Origin: Paracyclopina nana
Taxonomy: Eukaryota; Arthropoda; Copepoda; Cyclopoida; Cyclopettidae
Assembly: GCA_019096065.1 (NCBI GenBank)
Contig: JAGUCH010000003.1
Span: 5,704,001 to 5,768,000, forward strand
Direction: 5' to 3'
Length of the DNA: 64,000 nt
The translations under genes and the position numbers were made by a program. Numbering within the stretch: position 1 is the first letter of the stretch; each line of letters starts with the position of its first letter. The notes beneath the pieces are model-generated. The model saw only the letters and a list, made by a program, of their open reading frames with translations, was not told the DNA's origin and made no database searches. This document shows, one piece after another, positions 21,522 through 33,144 of this stretch.

Positions 21522-24500
21522 TCACAGATCGAACCAGATGTACTCCATAGCATCTCGAGTTAGCTTTTCAGGAGGAATCACATCTAATCTCAATAAACTT
21601 TGAGTGTAAAAAGTCAGCTCAGATAATAGAATTATGGAATGCCGATGATCAGGATCTTCCAGCCTTCTAGATCTAATTTCAGATTTCACTGTGCTCAAAA
21701 ACTTTTCATGGATCTGTTTGGCGAAAAGTCATACAATTACTTCCTAGATAAAAAATGACGAAAGAAAGTTTACCTTCAGCATGACTCTGGTTTGGGTTTC
21801 TAGTGGCCAAATATCAGCCACACTCTCGTGTAGCTTTGTTAGCTGCCTACAAAGGGCCTTAAAATTCGCACTTGGCAGTTGATTTGTCGGCTGCCACGAT
21901 GATAATTGTTGAGATAGTAGCGAATCGACGACGACTAGAATTTTTTGTTCCACTTCGTCAGAATGATTCTTTAAATGCAAGTTGGCCTGAAAGAAAGCTT
22001 CTGTTTTGCTGATTTTCAAGAATTTTTAAAATTAGCAGCCTACCTGATCAAATTGTTTTCTAAAAGTTTCTAGTTGCTTGGCTTCTGCTGCAGTCGTAGA
22101 TTCAGAAGTCTTCAGTCTCTTTTGGTGACAGGCCTCAAAGTGTCTTTGCACAAACGGTATGAGCTTCATGACAAGCTGCACAGCACTCTGAGCCAAAGCC
22201 AGATTTCGTATGGTGATAGTCTTCAATCCTGAAACACTTATAGCACCAGCACCAATGATCAACTGACAGATTCTCGAGTTGAAAAACTTCATCAGCTCAG
22301 CTGTTTTTAGGCCTAGCTCGACACTAGTTGAGGGCAAGGAAGAACACAACTCGCAATAGTCTCCGAGCATTATCACCAGTTCATGGGATGCATCAGGTAC
22401 AACAAATGGTGTTCCTTCCACCTGAAAAGACAAAATAATTAGAAAATGAAGCATTGATAGTAAATGAGTTTCCTCTTACAAGGATTGCTCCAGGGTATTT
22501 TTTGATCAAAGTCTTGATATCCTCCTTATTGTTGTTTTCTCCATTATTGGTTGCATCTTCGTTTTTTAGCTGAAAGGCCTCTTGTAATGCAGAAATATTT
22601 TGCACTCGATTAAGAATGATTCCAAACTCGAGGGTGGAACTCTTCCATTTTTCTTTTTCAAGCAAGCTGGTGAGTCTTTGTCTTTGGGTATCGTCAAATG
22701 CTTGGATATAGAGTAAATTCTGGCCTTGAAGACTCAATAAAAGGCCAGAGCTAACTCGTCCCGTCATCCTAAGACATTCCTGGTTTAGGAGGTCCACGAG
22801 CTTTGCCATGGTACACAGCTCAGCAGTAGAAATGAGTTTGGAGGCATTTGGTTTTGACCTTTGAGTCAAAAACTTGGAGCTCCTTTCAACAACCTAAAAA
22901 TATTTCCGTAAGTGCATGAAGAATAATATTACAATTACCGTTGCTACCTGATCGCAAACATTAATGAGGACCTCTTGACTTGTTGATTTTATGGCCGACA
23001 GCTGCTGGTCTGGAATGACTATCGAGTCTATTTTGTCACTATTGTTGGCAGTGGTTATAGCGTCCATAATCACAGCGTGGATTGCGAAAATTCTGCGTAA
23101 CAAGGACATCAATGATCCTAATAAAATGTCGAAAAAATCGGTCCACTCTGGCCCTTTAGACTTATTGGCTAAATTAGCTATCAAATTGGTCAATGTCACG
23201 TCTTGATCTTGAGGTGAGAGAATGTCGCGAGCCACATCTCGAAACGTATTTTTTATTGCTACAATGCTGCAAGGCAAAAATAATCGGTAAAATTAGGATG
23301 ATTATTCTGTTGTCAGCAAATGCTGTTATTACCTAGCTTCCTCCAAAACTTCCAAGAAAGTGTATGAGTTTTGTCTGAGCAATCCATAGATCACAGATGT
23401 CAATTGTTCCATCTCCAATTCTTCTAAACCCTTTTCAGGTTCAACGGATAATTGGGATGCCTAATCAATCATGCTCAAAAGGATATTAATGGCCTAATCC
23501 AAAAAATCTAATCCCTACCCTCGACTGAATGTCATCCTTGTTGATTTCAGATGAAATGTAAGTCTTGAAATCACCAAGGAGCATTTTTCCAATGACCGAT
23601 TGAATCTCTTCTAGTTGGGAGGATAAGTGACGGAAGGAAACAACGCCGCGTAAATCTTGACTCAAGATGTCTTTCGACGTTGTAATTAGATCCAATGCAC
23701 CTGATAAGTAAAGGTTGCGTAAGAGGATGTAATTGAGCAATTTCATTTGACGCTCGTACCTGAAAATTCGTTGCCTGACAGCAAAAGTTGAATCGTTGGC
23801 TGAGTTTGATGCAAAGACGACATCAAAACTAATTTTTCCATGACAATTGATAAATTTTGCTTTCTCCTCCTGAGCCTGCATACGTTTAAAGAGTCCTAGA
23901 GAAGGATTGAGAGTAATGATAAACAAGGATTGCAACTCAGTGAAAGCGTTTACCTTAATGACTGTGCCATCAACTTGCTGTAGATTACTTCTTATTTTCC
24001 CAACATTGGCTACCAAAGACGTCAATTGAGTCATAAGAGCATCATGATAAGTCATCACCTCAAATAAAATCGCATTGCAGCAAGCATGAAAATCATAATA
24101 GGAGAATTCATACTTGAAAAAAGTGGTGGGACTTTTGGGCTACTTGGTCGGCTATGTTAACCTCCACCGAGTCCAGATGATGAGCAAGCTTTTCTTGAAC
24201 CATTCTTCCTTCACTTTCGATCAGTTCTGACAATTTTAGATTTTTGTTGTTAACAAGAAAGGGAAAAATCTTGCCAAAAGTATCCGCATTCTTCATGCTA
24301 AAATCTTGGTCCAAAAATATCGCAGGGATGCTAGACAAACTGTCAACCGACACAGATGGCCTGAAAATAGTCCAATGAAAACTGTTCTAATTAAAAACTA
24401 CTAAACAAAAATCGCTTACGATCTTGATTTCGCTATTTGGCGATGTTGCTGAATACCATTTTGGCAATGTCTAGGACAATATTTCCGCAGCTTTCTTAGG

Positions 24501-24860
24501 TACTTTTCGCAATGTTTGACGCTTAGTTGACATACATACGGAGAAGGAGGAATAGGCTGACTTTCATTGAAGTCCTCTCCCCAAGTTCTTGTGAAGAAGT
24601 CTCTCTGTTTACCTAAAGAAAGTAGAAGAAGAATCAAAGAGACGTAAAAGTTTGAGCAAGAAAATAAGTTAGAAAATTGACAACTACTTGAAAAATTACT
24701 AATAATTTTTGAAACCTTTTCGCGGGTCAGTAAGGACAGCTGGCAGATTTTGAACGCTCGCTAAAATATCCGACTTTTGACTGATAGCCCCGTTCGGCTG
24801 AAAATTGGGATAATTCTTCGGCACCTCGATGTTATCGCTCAATTTGCGAGATTTTTTCAT
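21522..24860 (-). CDS. VPS54: Vacuolar protein sorting-associated protein 54 (GARP subunit)
   Basis: Subunit of the GARP tethering complex that returns endosomal vesicles to the trans-Golgi. Ten exons in sense order: 24860-24716, 24612-24420, 24360-24114, 24058-23519, 23460-23333, 23266-22948, 22893-22480, 22421-22044, 21986-21774, 21713-21522; about 922 residues (family about 970). Diagnostic stretches: DFFTRTWGEDF, LAHHLDSVEVNIADQVAQKSHHFF, GALDLITTSKDIL, RGVVSFRHLSSQLEEI, then KFFNSRICQLIIGAGAISVSGLKTITIRNLALA and the C-terminal FKALCRQLTKLHESVADIWP. The donor after CDQ (22948) was preferred to one three codons on; both keep frame. ATG at 24860 replaces a TTG upstream. The gene is convergent with the PHR gene, stops 39 bp apart, and divergent from MRE11. 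Confidence 0.93.
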
Positions 24861-25202
24861 TTTTTGACGCTTATCTTTACAATTTTCCAATCTGTTATTA
24901 TTTTGCTGATGTGTCCGCTTAGTTGTTAGATGAAATAAACTTTAAAAGTCAATTCGTAATTATAAATGCCAAAATGTACAATAATGTGGTTTTAACTTTC
25001 AGTAACAAATGCATCAAATAACACTTTAATGTACAGTGTTATAAGGTAAAATAATGCTAACTTTTAAAAACATATTGCATTTTGGCATTTTTTGAAACAA
25101 AAAAACGAATAAGGTCTTTGTCATCTTGTAGCTTTAAACAACACAAAATAAAATAATTCCGCGAATAATAGCTGTTTAGGCTCCGTCTTTCGAAACTTAA
25201 AG
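24861..25202. promoter_or_regulatory. Short divergent promoter interval, VPS54 / MRE11
   Basis: Only about 340 bp separate the two start codons, so both promoters and 5' UTRs must be here. The sequence is AT-rich without an obvious TATA at a fixed distance. Inferred from gene layout only. Confidence 0.5.
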
Positions 25203-27302
25203 ATGTCCCGACAAAATGACGAAGAAGAAGAACACGTGGAGGGCGTCGAGCCTGATATCAACGACACTCTACGCATTTTAATAGCCACCGACATTCATTT
25301 AGGGTACGGTGAAAAGTATCCAGAGCGGCAGAATGATTCTTTCACTACATTTGACGAAATTCTCGAAATCGCGAAATCGCAACGTGTTGATTGTGTTTTA
25401 CTTGGCGGAGATTTATTTCACGAAAACCGGCCTACAAGATTTGCAGAGCACAATTGCATGAAAATACTGAAAAAGCACGTGTTTGGAGATGAACCTGTCA
25501 CTATGGAACTGGTGTCTGATCCTGAAATCAACTTCTCGCATTGCGATGAACATCACAGGAATGTTAACTACATGGACCCCAATTTGAATATTGGACTTCC
25601 TGTGTTTTCCATACATGGAAACCATGATGACCCGTGTGGTTTGGGAGGCTTTTGCAGTTTAGACAATTTACACACGGCCGGACTCATCAACTACTTTGGT
25701 CGGATCGACAACCTCAAGGGTAACTAAAAAAAGGCCATTGTACTTTCAAAAATATACATGCGTGTGTTTGTTGCAGAAATCACGGTGACGCCTTTGTTGT
25801 TCAAGAAAGGCCACTCAAAACTTGCACTTTATGGCATGTCAAGCGTGAAAGATGAACGCTTACATCGTCTCTTTAGGGAGAATAGGGTGAAAATGCTCAA
25901 GCCTGAAGAAGAGACAGAAGACTGGTTCAATTTGCTTGTATTGCATCAAAATCGTACCAAGCACGCATCAGCCACCAACTTCATTCCTGAACATTTCATA
26001 GACGGGATGTTTGATCTGGTTCTTTGGGGTCACGAACATGAGTGCAGACTGACTCCGGAGAAAAGATTCTTCGCCGAGAACAAGGAACTTTTCATTACTC
26101 AGCCTGGTTCTTCGGTTGCCACTTCATTATGTGAGGCAGAAGCTGTGGAGAAGAAAGTTGGTATTTTGACCATTCATGGTAAACAGTTCAAAATGGACGA
26201 GTTCCCATTAAAAACTGTCCGCCCAATGATCTTCAAAACCATTTCGTTGATCGAAAATGGGCCAGACCTTTCAAAAAGTAAGACTGAAAAGGATATCCAA
26301 CTAAAGATTGACACTTTCCTAAGAGACTACGTTCGAACTCTGCTAGATCAAGAGTTACCATCTAAGCTAACCAATCATCCCCTTCAGCCGAAAAAACCTC
26401 TCGTTCGTGTGCGAGTCGAGTACATTGACGAAGCACACAATTTGGCTGTGGGTAGATTTGGAAATCACTTTTACAACGAGGTAGCCAATCCCGCTGAGAT
26501 ATTGCTATTTAAACGTATGGTGTACAAAAAGGGCTCAAAAGAAAACATGAGCAGCATCGATATTGATGGTATGGAGGAACTTGTGCCTGAAAACATTGTC
26601 ACGACAACTATTGAAGATTTGATCGAGGAGTATTTCGTGAACAACTCCAAGCTTGATCTTCTTGGTGCCAAAGGAATGTCATCAGCTGTGAAGCACTTTG
26701 TTGAAAAAGGTGACAAGAAGGCAATTGGCCATATGGTTGAAAAACAGTTGGAAAAAGTGGTCAAAGTTATGAACGATAATGAAGTGGAGGATTTGGATGG
26801 TTTCAACGAAATGCTCAAGCTAATGAAAGATAAGAAGAAACCCAACGAGGAAGAGGCTGAAGCTAACGAAATCATGCAGGAGCCAAGAGTGGACAACAAT
26901 CAAATGGAAGTTGATGAAATGATTGAAGATGACATGGACTTTGTGCCGGAGCCTGCTCCAAAACGCGGTCGTGGACGTGGACAGTCTACGAGAGCTAGAG
27001 GCGGTGCTAGAGGTCGAGGAAGAGGGAGAGCAAAGGCAACTATTGTCGAAGAGTCAGACGATGAAGAAAATTCGCCTAAGGTTCCAGCAGCATCAACTGC
27101 GACTAGAGGGCGAGGGCGTGCAGCAGCCAGAGCAACAAAGAAACCTTTAGTTTCTTCAACTCCCAACAGAAATGCATCTTCCTCAATTACGTCTTTCTTC
27201 ACCAAAACCTCTCAGCTGTCTTCAATAACTTCCAACAGTCAGTCAAAAAAGCGTGGCGGGAGGAGCAACATTAACTATGGCTCCTCAGACACTGATGAAT
27301 GA
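25203..27302 (+). CDS. MRE11: Double-strand break repair nuclease MRE11
   Basis: Mn-dependent nuclease of the MRE11-RAD50-NBS1 complex, acting in DNA end resection and checkpoint signalling in the nucleus. Two exons, 25203-25719 and 25777-27302; 680 residues. All phosphoesterase motifs are intact: ATDIHLGY, GGDLFHENRPTR, GNHDDP, LVLHQNR and LWGHEHEC. The C-terminal part holds the DNA-binding region, a glycine-arginine-rich stretch (RGRGRGQSTRARGGARGRGRGR, a likely arginine methylation site) and a Ser-rich tail that ends after NYGSSDTDE. Nothing looks broken. Divergent from VPS54. Confidence 0.96.
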
Positions 27303-27847
27303 AAATCTATGATAGCAATTCTTCTTTGCGATTGCGAAAATTAATTGCATTATTTTTATGTGATTTCAGATGCTACATACTTCGGCGTTGATGAAACGTT
27401 GTGAACATGTGAAGTGTTTTCGTCTGCAATCTTTCAGAAGCTTAAAAATACCTAATGAGACTTGAATTGTGTTCCGGACCAACAAAGACTGTGCGCGCCA
27501 GCTTTTTCGTACTCCGTGAGTTTTGTCCCTATTTAACATTCTTGGACTACGTTTGGCCTTGAGCTAAATTGTTTTGTGACAATAATGAGTCAACAATTGG
27601 AAATTATGTGTACTGATAAGCAAGCTCACGCGTTTCCATGAACAATGTAGGAAGTATTATTTCAATTGGCAAATCATATGCTTTTCCTTTTTCAGGATAG
27701 CCTGTAAAGCTCCCTCGTATAAAGCAAGCTCCAGTTGTGAAGTACGGAGCGCAAAAAAAAAAGATTTTTGACGCAATTTTTTGTCGTAAGCGTCAGCTCC
27801 AGGCATTTGTTATCGAGTCATCAAGTGTTATCAGTAAATTCACAAGG
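27303..27847. other. Intergenic, MRE11 / IPMK
   Basis: Contains MRE11 3' UTR and the IPMK upstream region. The IPMK frame is open back to about 27737 but without ATG, and an acceptor-like TTTTTCAG near 27695 suggests a 5' UTR intron. Nothing else recognised. Confidence 0.45.
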
Positions 27848-28798
27848 ATGACGGCACTATCAAATCACTGCTATTACTTAAATAGTAGGCTTCAGGGGTA
27901 TGCTAGTCTTGAGCAAAACTCCAACTGCAAGTACCCGCTGGCACTCATGCCTTTACCGACTCAAATTGCTGGACACGGAAGTGAAGGCGATGGACAAAGG
28001 GCTATTCTGAAAAGAGAGGATGGCAAGCTCCTCAAGCCCGTTCAGATTCCACCCAAGGGACCTCGAGAAGCCAGTTTTTATGCAAAGATCAGCCAATCGT
28101 CTGATCCAGTGGACGTCTGGCTTCGTCAACATATTCCAAAGTTTTTTGGAATTGAGAAAGTTGGATTCGCCAATGGAATTACAACATCTGAAGAATACCT
28201 TGTGCTTGAAGACATTACTGATGGACTCATTGCTCCCAGTGTCATGGATGTCAAGATTGGCAAGAAGACTTGGGGCCCCGATGCAACCGAGAAGAAAATT
28301 GCTCAAGAAATGTCCAAGTATACTGGCACCAAAGACCCGTTTGGGTTCAGCATTTTGGGCATGATTGTGCATGCTTTGGATCCTCAAGCTCCTGAGCAAG
28401 TGAGAAAGTTTGATAAGTCGTTTGGCAAACGCTTGCAATCCCAGGAGGTGGATCAGGTGCCTCAAATCTTCTTCTCTAACGGCCAAGGCACTCCAGCTGA
28501 GCTAGTTGGCGAATTTGTCGAGAAAATCATGGCCATTCGAAGTGTCCTTGAGCGCCAGAGGAAGTACAAGTTTTATGCCAGCTCGTTGCTCCTCGTCTAT
28601 GACACCCATGTTGTGAGGCAATTCAAAGCCAACAAATTGGGGCTTGATGATTTGAAGGCCACCGTCAAAGTCCGTCTCATTGACTTTGCTCATGCTTTTG
28701 ATGCCAACGAAGAACGAGATGACAATCTCCTGACAGGAATTGAAAACCTATTGGATCTGTTTTCGAGATATCATCTTGAACTACTGGCCAACGATTGA
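27848..28798 (+). CDS. IPMK: Inositol polyphosphate multikinase
   Basis: Kinase of the IPK family that phosphorylates inositol trisphosphate and PIP2, acting in nucleus and cytoplasm. Single exon. The inositol-binding motif PxxxDxKxG is present as PSVMDVKIGKKTWGPDA; other family blocks are QIAGHG, LKREDGKLLKPVQ, GPREASFY, GFSILGMIVH, FYASSLLLVYD and VKVRLIDFAHAF (the metal-binding SSLL and DFA positions). ATG at 27848 gives 316 residues; an alternative start at 27947 (MPLPTQIAGHG) is closer to the conserved beginning, so the first 33 residues are uncertain. Human IPMK has a long insert that is absent here, as in other invertebrates. Confidence 0.9.
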   Translation: MTALSNHCYYLNSRLQGYASLEQNSNCKYPLALMPLPTQIAGHGSEGDGQRAILKREDGKLLKPVQIPPKGPREASFYAKISQSSDPVDVWLRQHIPKFFGIEKVGFANGITTSEEYLVLEDITDGLIAPSVMDVKIGKKTWGPDATEKKIAQEMSKYTGTKDPFGFSILGMIVHALDPQAPEQVRKFDKSFGKRLQSQEVDQVPQIFFSNGQGTPAELVGEFVEKIMAIRSVLERQRKYKFYASSLLLVYDTHVVRQFKANKLGLDDLKATVKVRLIDFAHAFDANEERDDNLLTGIENLLDLFSRYHLELLAND

Positions 28799-28917
28799 AA
28801 TTAAGAAAAAAATTTTTTTTTTGTGCCTTTTGCTAATGTTTCAATATAAATTGCACCAATATCTACCCTCTCAATGCAGTTTCACATGAGCAATTTGAAT
28901 TCTCTTTCAGCCAAGCC

Positions 28918-29202
28918 ATGTCTTCTTCACCCAAAGGAGCCACAAATGAAAAGGTGCTAAAGAAGGCTGATAGAGCCAAATGTTGGGCTGCGAGAGACGA
29001 GTTTTGGAGTTGCATCAATACCAATAGTGAAGATATGGGGAGGTGTCATGCTTCTAGGCAACAATTTGTTGAACAGTGTCCTCCTACGTGGGTGACATAT
29101 TTCGATAGGAAATACGAATACGAAAAGTTCAAAGCTGAAGCAGCCAAGATGGGCTACCAGAAGCTAGACGAAGAGTTCAGCCAAAAGACTAAATCTGGTT
29201 GA
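28918..29202 (+). CDS. COA6: Cytochrome c oxidase assembly factor 6
   Basis: Twin-cysteine protein of the mitochondrial intermembrane space needed for copper delivery to COX2. Single coding exon of 94 residues. Two Cys pairs are spaced CX9C (C-WAARDEFWS-C) and CX10C (C-HASRQQFVEQ-C), the family pattern, followed by PPTWVTYFDRKYEYEKFK, which matches human WIKYFDKRRDYLKFK. A CTTTCAG acceptor-like sequence lies nine bases before the ATG, suggesting a 5' UTR intron. Confidence 0.92.
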   Translation: MSSSPKGATNEKVLKKADRAKCWAARDEFWSCINTNSEDMGRCHASRQQFVEQCPPTWVTYFDRKYEYEKFKAEAAKMGYQKLDEEFSQKTKSG

Positions 29203-29541
29203 GTTACCCAAGTGCTTAATCATATTCTCGCAGTGAGCTAACCATCACGTGACAATGGCAACAAGTAGCTTTCCTTTGTCAGAAAGGCTGGATGTAGCTG
29301 TGCAGTGTCATATTAGCAGCGTTGAATCTCGCGCGTTCTTACGCGTCTGTTTACAAGTTCACTTCATATCATCATAGCGAGACTGACCGCAGTTAGTAGT
29401 GCAATAAAGAAGTAGCCCTCGGGGATCTTATCTTGCCACATCTATAGAGCTGCGTGCAGACACACGTCTCGTTATATTATTATAGATAGGCTCCAGCGTG
29501 TCCCACGCACAGAAACCTGTCTTCTGCACCAAGAATTCAAC
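29203..29541. other. Intergenic, COA6 / QDPR
   Basis: About 340 bp with COA6 3' UTR and QDPR promoter. No gene or repeat seen. Confidence 0.5.
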
Positions 29542-30378
29542 ATGGCAGCCAACCGAGCAATCGTCTATGGAGGCAAAGGGGGCCTTGGCTCTGTGATTGT
29601 CTCCCATTTCAAGACGAGTGGATGGTGGATCTGCTCGGTGGATATTAATGCTAATGACGAGGCTGATGTCAACGTTCTTGTCAACCCCAACGACTCATGG
29701 GTGGACCAGGAGGCTGCAGTGTGCAGTTCTGTGGCAGAAAAGTTGGCTAGTGAAAAGGTTGAAGCTGTAATCAATATGGCTGGAGGCTGGGCTGGAGGTT
29801 CTGCCAACTCGCCTGACTTCATCAAAAATGCTGGTATGACAACTTATTTCATCTTTTCAATTTTCATGCCTGATAATGTCAACTTTCAATAGACCTGATG
29901 TGGAAGCAATCCGTATGGAGCTCTACCATTTCTGCTGCTTTGGCAGCTAAGCATTTAAAAGCTGGCGGCTGTCTGGTGCTTCCAGGAGCAAAACCAGCAT
30001 TGGAAGGTACTGCAGGAATGATGGGCTATGGCATGGCCAAAGCAGCGGTTCATCAGCTCACGAAGAGCCTTGCTGATCCCAAATCTGGCTTGCCAGAAAA
30101 TGCCACTGCTCTTGTGAGTACACCTTTGAGACTAAATTATTGTCATCATCATCATCCCATTTTTATTTTAACTCTTTAAGGCTCTTCTCCCGATCACGCT
30201 CGATACTCCAATGAACCGTAAATGGATGCCCAAGGCTGATACTTCAACTTGGACTAGCCTCGAATTCGTATCTGAGCTTCTCATGAAGTGGTCCAGCACT
30301 GCCGAAAGTAGACCTGCATCGGGGTCTTTGGTCCAGCTTGTAACCAAGGGCGGCAGCACTTCACTCGTTTGTGAGTAA
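29542..30378 (+). CDS. QDPR: Dihydropteridine reductase
   Basis: NADH-dependent short-chain reductase that regenerates tetrahydrobiopterin for aromatic amino acid hydroxylases. Three exons: 29542-29833, 29893-30113, 30181-30378; 236 residues, the usual length. Features: Rossmann motif [13 protein letters not shown], acidic residue in VDIN for [29 protein letters not shown] across the first junction, and the catalytic Tyr/Lys in [12 protein letters not shown]. The C-terminus ([27 protein letters not shown]) also fits. The stop is 60 bp from that of O-GlcNAcase on the other strand. Confidence 0.95.
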
Positions 30379-30438
30379 ATGCTTAGATTGAACAAATGAT
30401 GCTTCCAGTTGAAACGGTGTTTAATACAAAATGATGCG

Positions 30439-32457
30439 CTAATGGTTCTTCTTTATTACAACGTATGAGTTGGCTACATGAGTGGTCCGCATATTAAGAT
30501 GCGAGAAGAAGCTCAAAATGAGATCCTCATGCTTGTCGACGACAATCGCCAAATGATTTTTATCTTTTTCGTGCACTTCACAGAAGGCTTCGAACATGCT
30601 GTTGATAGTTTTGGAAAAGATCAGACTTTGCTTGCTAAAAAATACGGCCAACATCTCGTTTTTGGCAAATGCGTCGAATTTCTCATCAGACGAGACTCCG
30701 TACGGAGCTTTCTTTGCAGCTTTGACAATATGGCTCACATGCTTGGTAGCTACCATCATGGCCAGCACTTTTCCCTCATTGTTTTCCGTCACATAGCCAT
30801 GGCAGTCAGTCTGCTCAACTATAGAGCATGTGATGAACTTGACCAATGACTCTCCGATATGTTCCGAGTTGGACATGCTCCTCAAGATCCCCTTGATGCA
30901 ACATTTATCTTTGTTCAGTAAAGGCCTCACTGTGAGGTAATCGTGGTAAGGGACGGCATTTCGTAAAGGATACGAGGCCACGCTTTGAATTGGATACAAC
31001 CGCTGTAGATCTCCAGCGAAGCCCCCAAGGAGACCCGCCAGAGAAGGCCCACCATTTATGGGCTTCGAGCACTTCTCTAGGCTGCACCATCTTAGGTATC
31101 GGTTGCAGGCTCGCAATATGACTTGAAGGTTGCTCAGGTAAGGGTTGATTTCGAAGAACAACTCCCTATTAGGCACGTAGGTCCACTTGTCAAGCATCCG
31201 AAATACTTTCTTACAGCAGTCATGAAAAACGGAGTATCTTTTGAGCCACTCAAATACAAACGGAGGTTCGTCTTGGTCACAGTTGCTTTCCAAAGATAGT
31301 TCGCCGTGCTTTTCACTCTCATTCCAGCTAACATTCTGCATAATGGTGGCGTGCTGCTTCAGGAAGTTGAACTCGTCCAATAGCAGTCTTGCCTTGGTTC
31401 CATGGCTATGTGGCAGCCAATATAGATGAAAAAGGAGCTCGATTTCAACATCTTTGAAATCATTCTCCCTGCTGTCATTGTGGGAAGGTAGCGTATCATC
31501 CACCGAGCTGACAGTCGTCCTCCGATTGATTTCAGCCTTGAAGTGAGGTATCGCGTCTTTAGAAGCTTGGATAGGGTCGTACTCATAGCCATCTTTCTTG
31601 TCCACACTTTTTAGCCATGCTCCAAGGCTGTACAGAACTGGTACGTTGAACGAGTACTCGCAATTGGGATTTGTGAGGACGCCGCTCAAATAGGGTATCA
31701 GTTTAGGCGACCGGCCTTTGAAAGGTCCCAAATAGAAACGCTGCTGATCGTAGTCATTGGCATGTAAGTTGTCCCAGATGACTGGCTTCCGTTGCAAAAC
31801 TTTTCCCAGCTCTCTTATTTCCTCCACGGAAATATGCTCGGACACAACTTTGCTTCCAGTCCAAAAGATTCGTATGTCTCTATTGAGTTTTCCTCCCAAC
31901 GTTCTCAGGTAGGTGGACTCTTTCACATTGGGTTCTGCTCTGCTGGAGCAATACTCGACGGGACAGAGTAGGAAAAGAGGCTTGCCAAGGTGCGAATGAA
32001 CTTCATTAGTAACGAAGACCTGGGCATCGGCTAATGAGTCAAAGTTTTCTTCATCCTCTAGAGGCAAACTAGTATCGATATCATCCCAAAGAATGGCAAA
32101 TCCTCTACAGCCAGCTTGGTTTAGTTGCTCTAGCTTTGCCTTGAGCAATGATAATTCTTTTCGACTTGAATACACAATATCAAGGCCGGGGCTGATTCCA
32201 TAAATAAAAGTGACTCCTGTCTGCTCGCACCTCTGCATCAGAGTTTTCAGATGATGCAGCTCTGAGTCTGTGTATAGATCTCTCCATAATGCTCTATGCT
32301 TTGCATCATCTTTGGGAGCATAGACATATGTGTTGAGTCCGAAAGTTTCCATTTTCCCGTAAAGGTCGAGTCTTTGGTGTTGGCTCCATGGCCTGCTGTA
32401 GAAGCCTTCAACAACACCACACAAGAAACTAGGGGTTTCTTCAGTATTGTTGGCCAT
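30439..32457 (-). CDS. OGA: Protein O-GlcNAcase (GH84), intronless
   Basis: Removes O-GlcNAc from nuclear and cytosolic proteins. One exon, 672 residues; ATG at 32457 (MANNTEETPSFLCGVVEG) replaces a GTG further up. The GH84 domain is clear: FLCGVVEGFYSRPW, YVYAPKDDAKHRALWRD, the catalytic Asp pair in FAILWDDID, FLLCPVEYCSSRA, VIWDNLHANDYDQQRFYLGPFKGRS and GVLTNPNCE. A stalk region follows, and the C-terminal acetyltransferase-like part is shorter than in vertebrates (916 residues), ending in a GNAT-like segment. The long disordered linker typical of insect OGA seems missing. Lack of introns is notable beside multi-exon neighbours. Confidence 0.95.
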   Translation of the reverse strand: MANNTEETPSFLCGVVEGFYSRPWSQHQRLDLYGKMETFGLNTYVYAPKDDAKHRALWRDLYTDSELHHLKTLMQRCEQTGVTFIYGISPGLDIVYSSRKELSLLKAKLEQLNQAGCRGFAILWDDIDTSLPLEDEENFDSLADAQVFVTNEVHSHLGKPLFLLCPVEYCSSRAEPNVKESTYLRTLGGKLNRDIRIFWTGSKVVSEHISVEEIRELGKVLQRKPVIWDNLHANDYDQQRFYLGPFKGRSPKLIPYLSGVLTNPNCEYSFNVPVLYSLGAWLKSVDKKDGYEYDPIQASKDAIPHFKAEINRRTTVSSVDDTLPSHNDSRENDFKDVEIELLFHLYWLPHSHGTKARLLLDEFNFLKQHATIMQNVSWNESEKHGELSLESNCDQDEPPFVFEWLKRYSVFHDCCKKVFRMLDKWTYVPNRELFFEINPYLSNLQVILRACNRYLRWCSLEKCSKPINGGPSLAGLLGGFAGDLQRLYPIQSVASYPLRNAVPYHDYLTVRPLLNKDKCCIKGILRSMSNSEHIGESLVKFITCSIVEQTDCHGYVTENNEGKVLAMMVATKHVSHIVKAAKKAPYGVSSDEKFDAFAKNEMLAVFFSKQSLIFSKTINSMFEAFCEVHEKDKNHLAIVVDKHEDLILSFFSHLNMRTTHVANSYVVIKKNH

Positions 32458-33144
32458 CTCACCATCCGTGAAATCAGAAAAATAACAAATCAGCCTTTTA
32501 ATTTTCCAGCCAAACAAAATTGATAGCAGCACTTGAGTGACTTGACTGAGCCGAATCAGCCGATGAAAACTAGATAAAAAGAAAATATCATTAATTAAGG
32601 CTCAAATCAATTTTAAGCGAATAGTATTTAAAAAAACAAATCTATGATGAAAAATAAATTGAAATTAGCGTTCTGCTCTTATAGCGTCAATTTTAAAAAC
32701 ATTCATTCGATGGTGCGAACATTTACACCACATCGTTTTCGAGAAAAATAAAAAGGAAACTTATGCAACAAAAAGTTGCCGTTTCACAAATCTTGATTGG
32801 CCTGAAACATGACTTATTTGTCAAATGATCACGCATTAAAGATCTCTTTGATGTGACACAAAATTACTGCAAATTAGCAATTTTATCAAAAGTCACGTTT
32901 CTTTTTACATACTCCCGTTGAACTTCGTTTCAAAGAGAGCTTGACAATCAGTCGATTCAGCACATGATAGCTTTCTCAATTGCAGTTGTAGTAGCTCGCT
33001 TGTCAATGAAAAAATCTTCGTGATCATGGCAACAACGTAGAGATTCAGCTAACGTCTCAATCAAGAACGCAGTTGTTACTGCTTAATGAGTGGTCGTCCA
33101 GGCGTCATTTTCACTGCAGCAGAGGAGGCCGCGTCAAGAAAATC
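32458..33144. other. Divergent intergenic region, OGA / TMEM41B
   Basis: About 690 bp, AT-rich, presumably containing both promoters. No coding exon or repeat recognised. Confidence 0.5.
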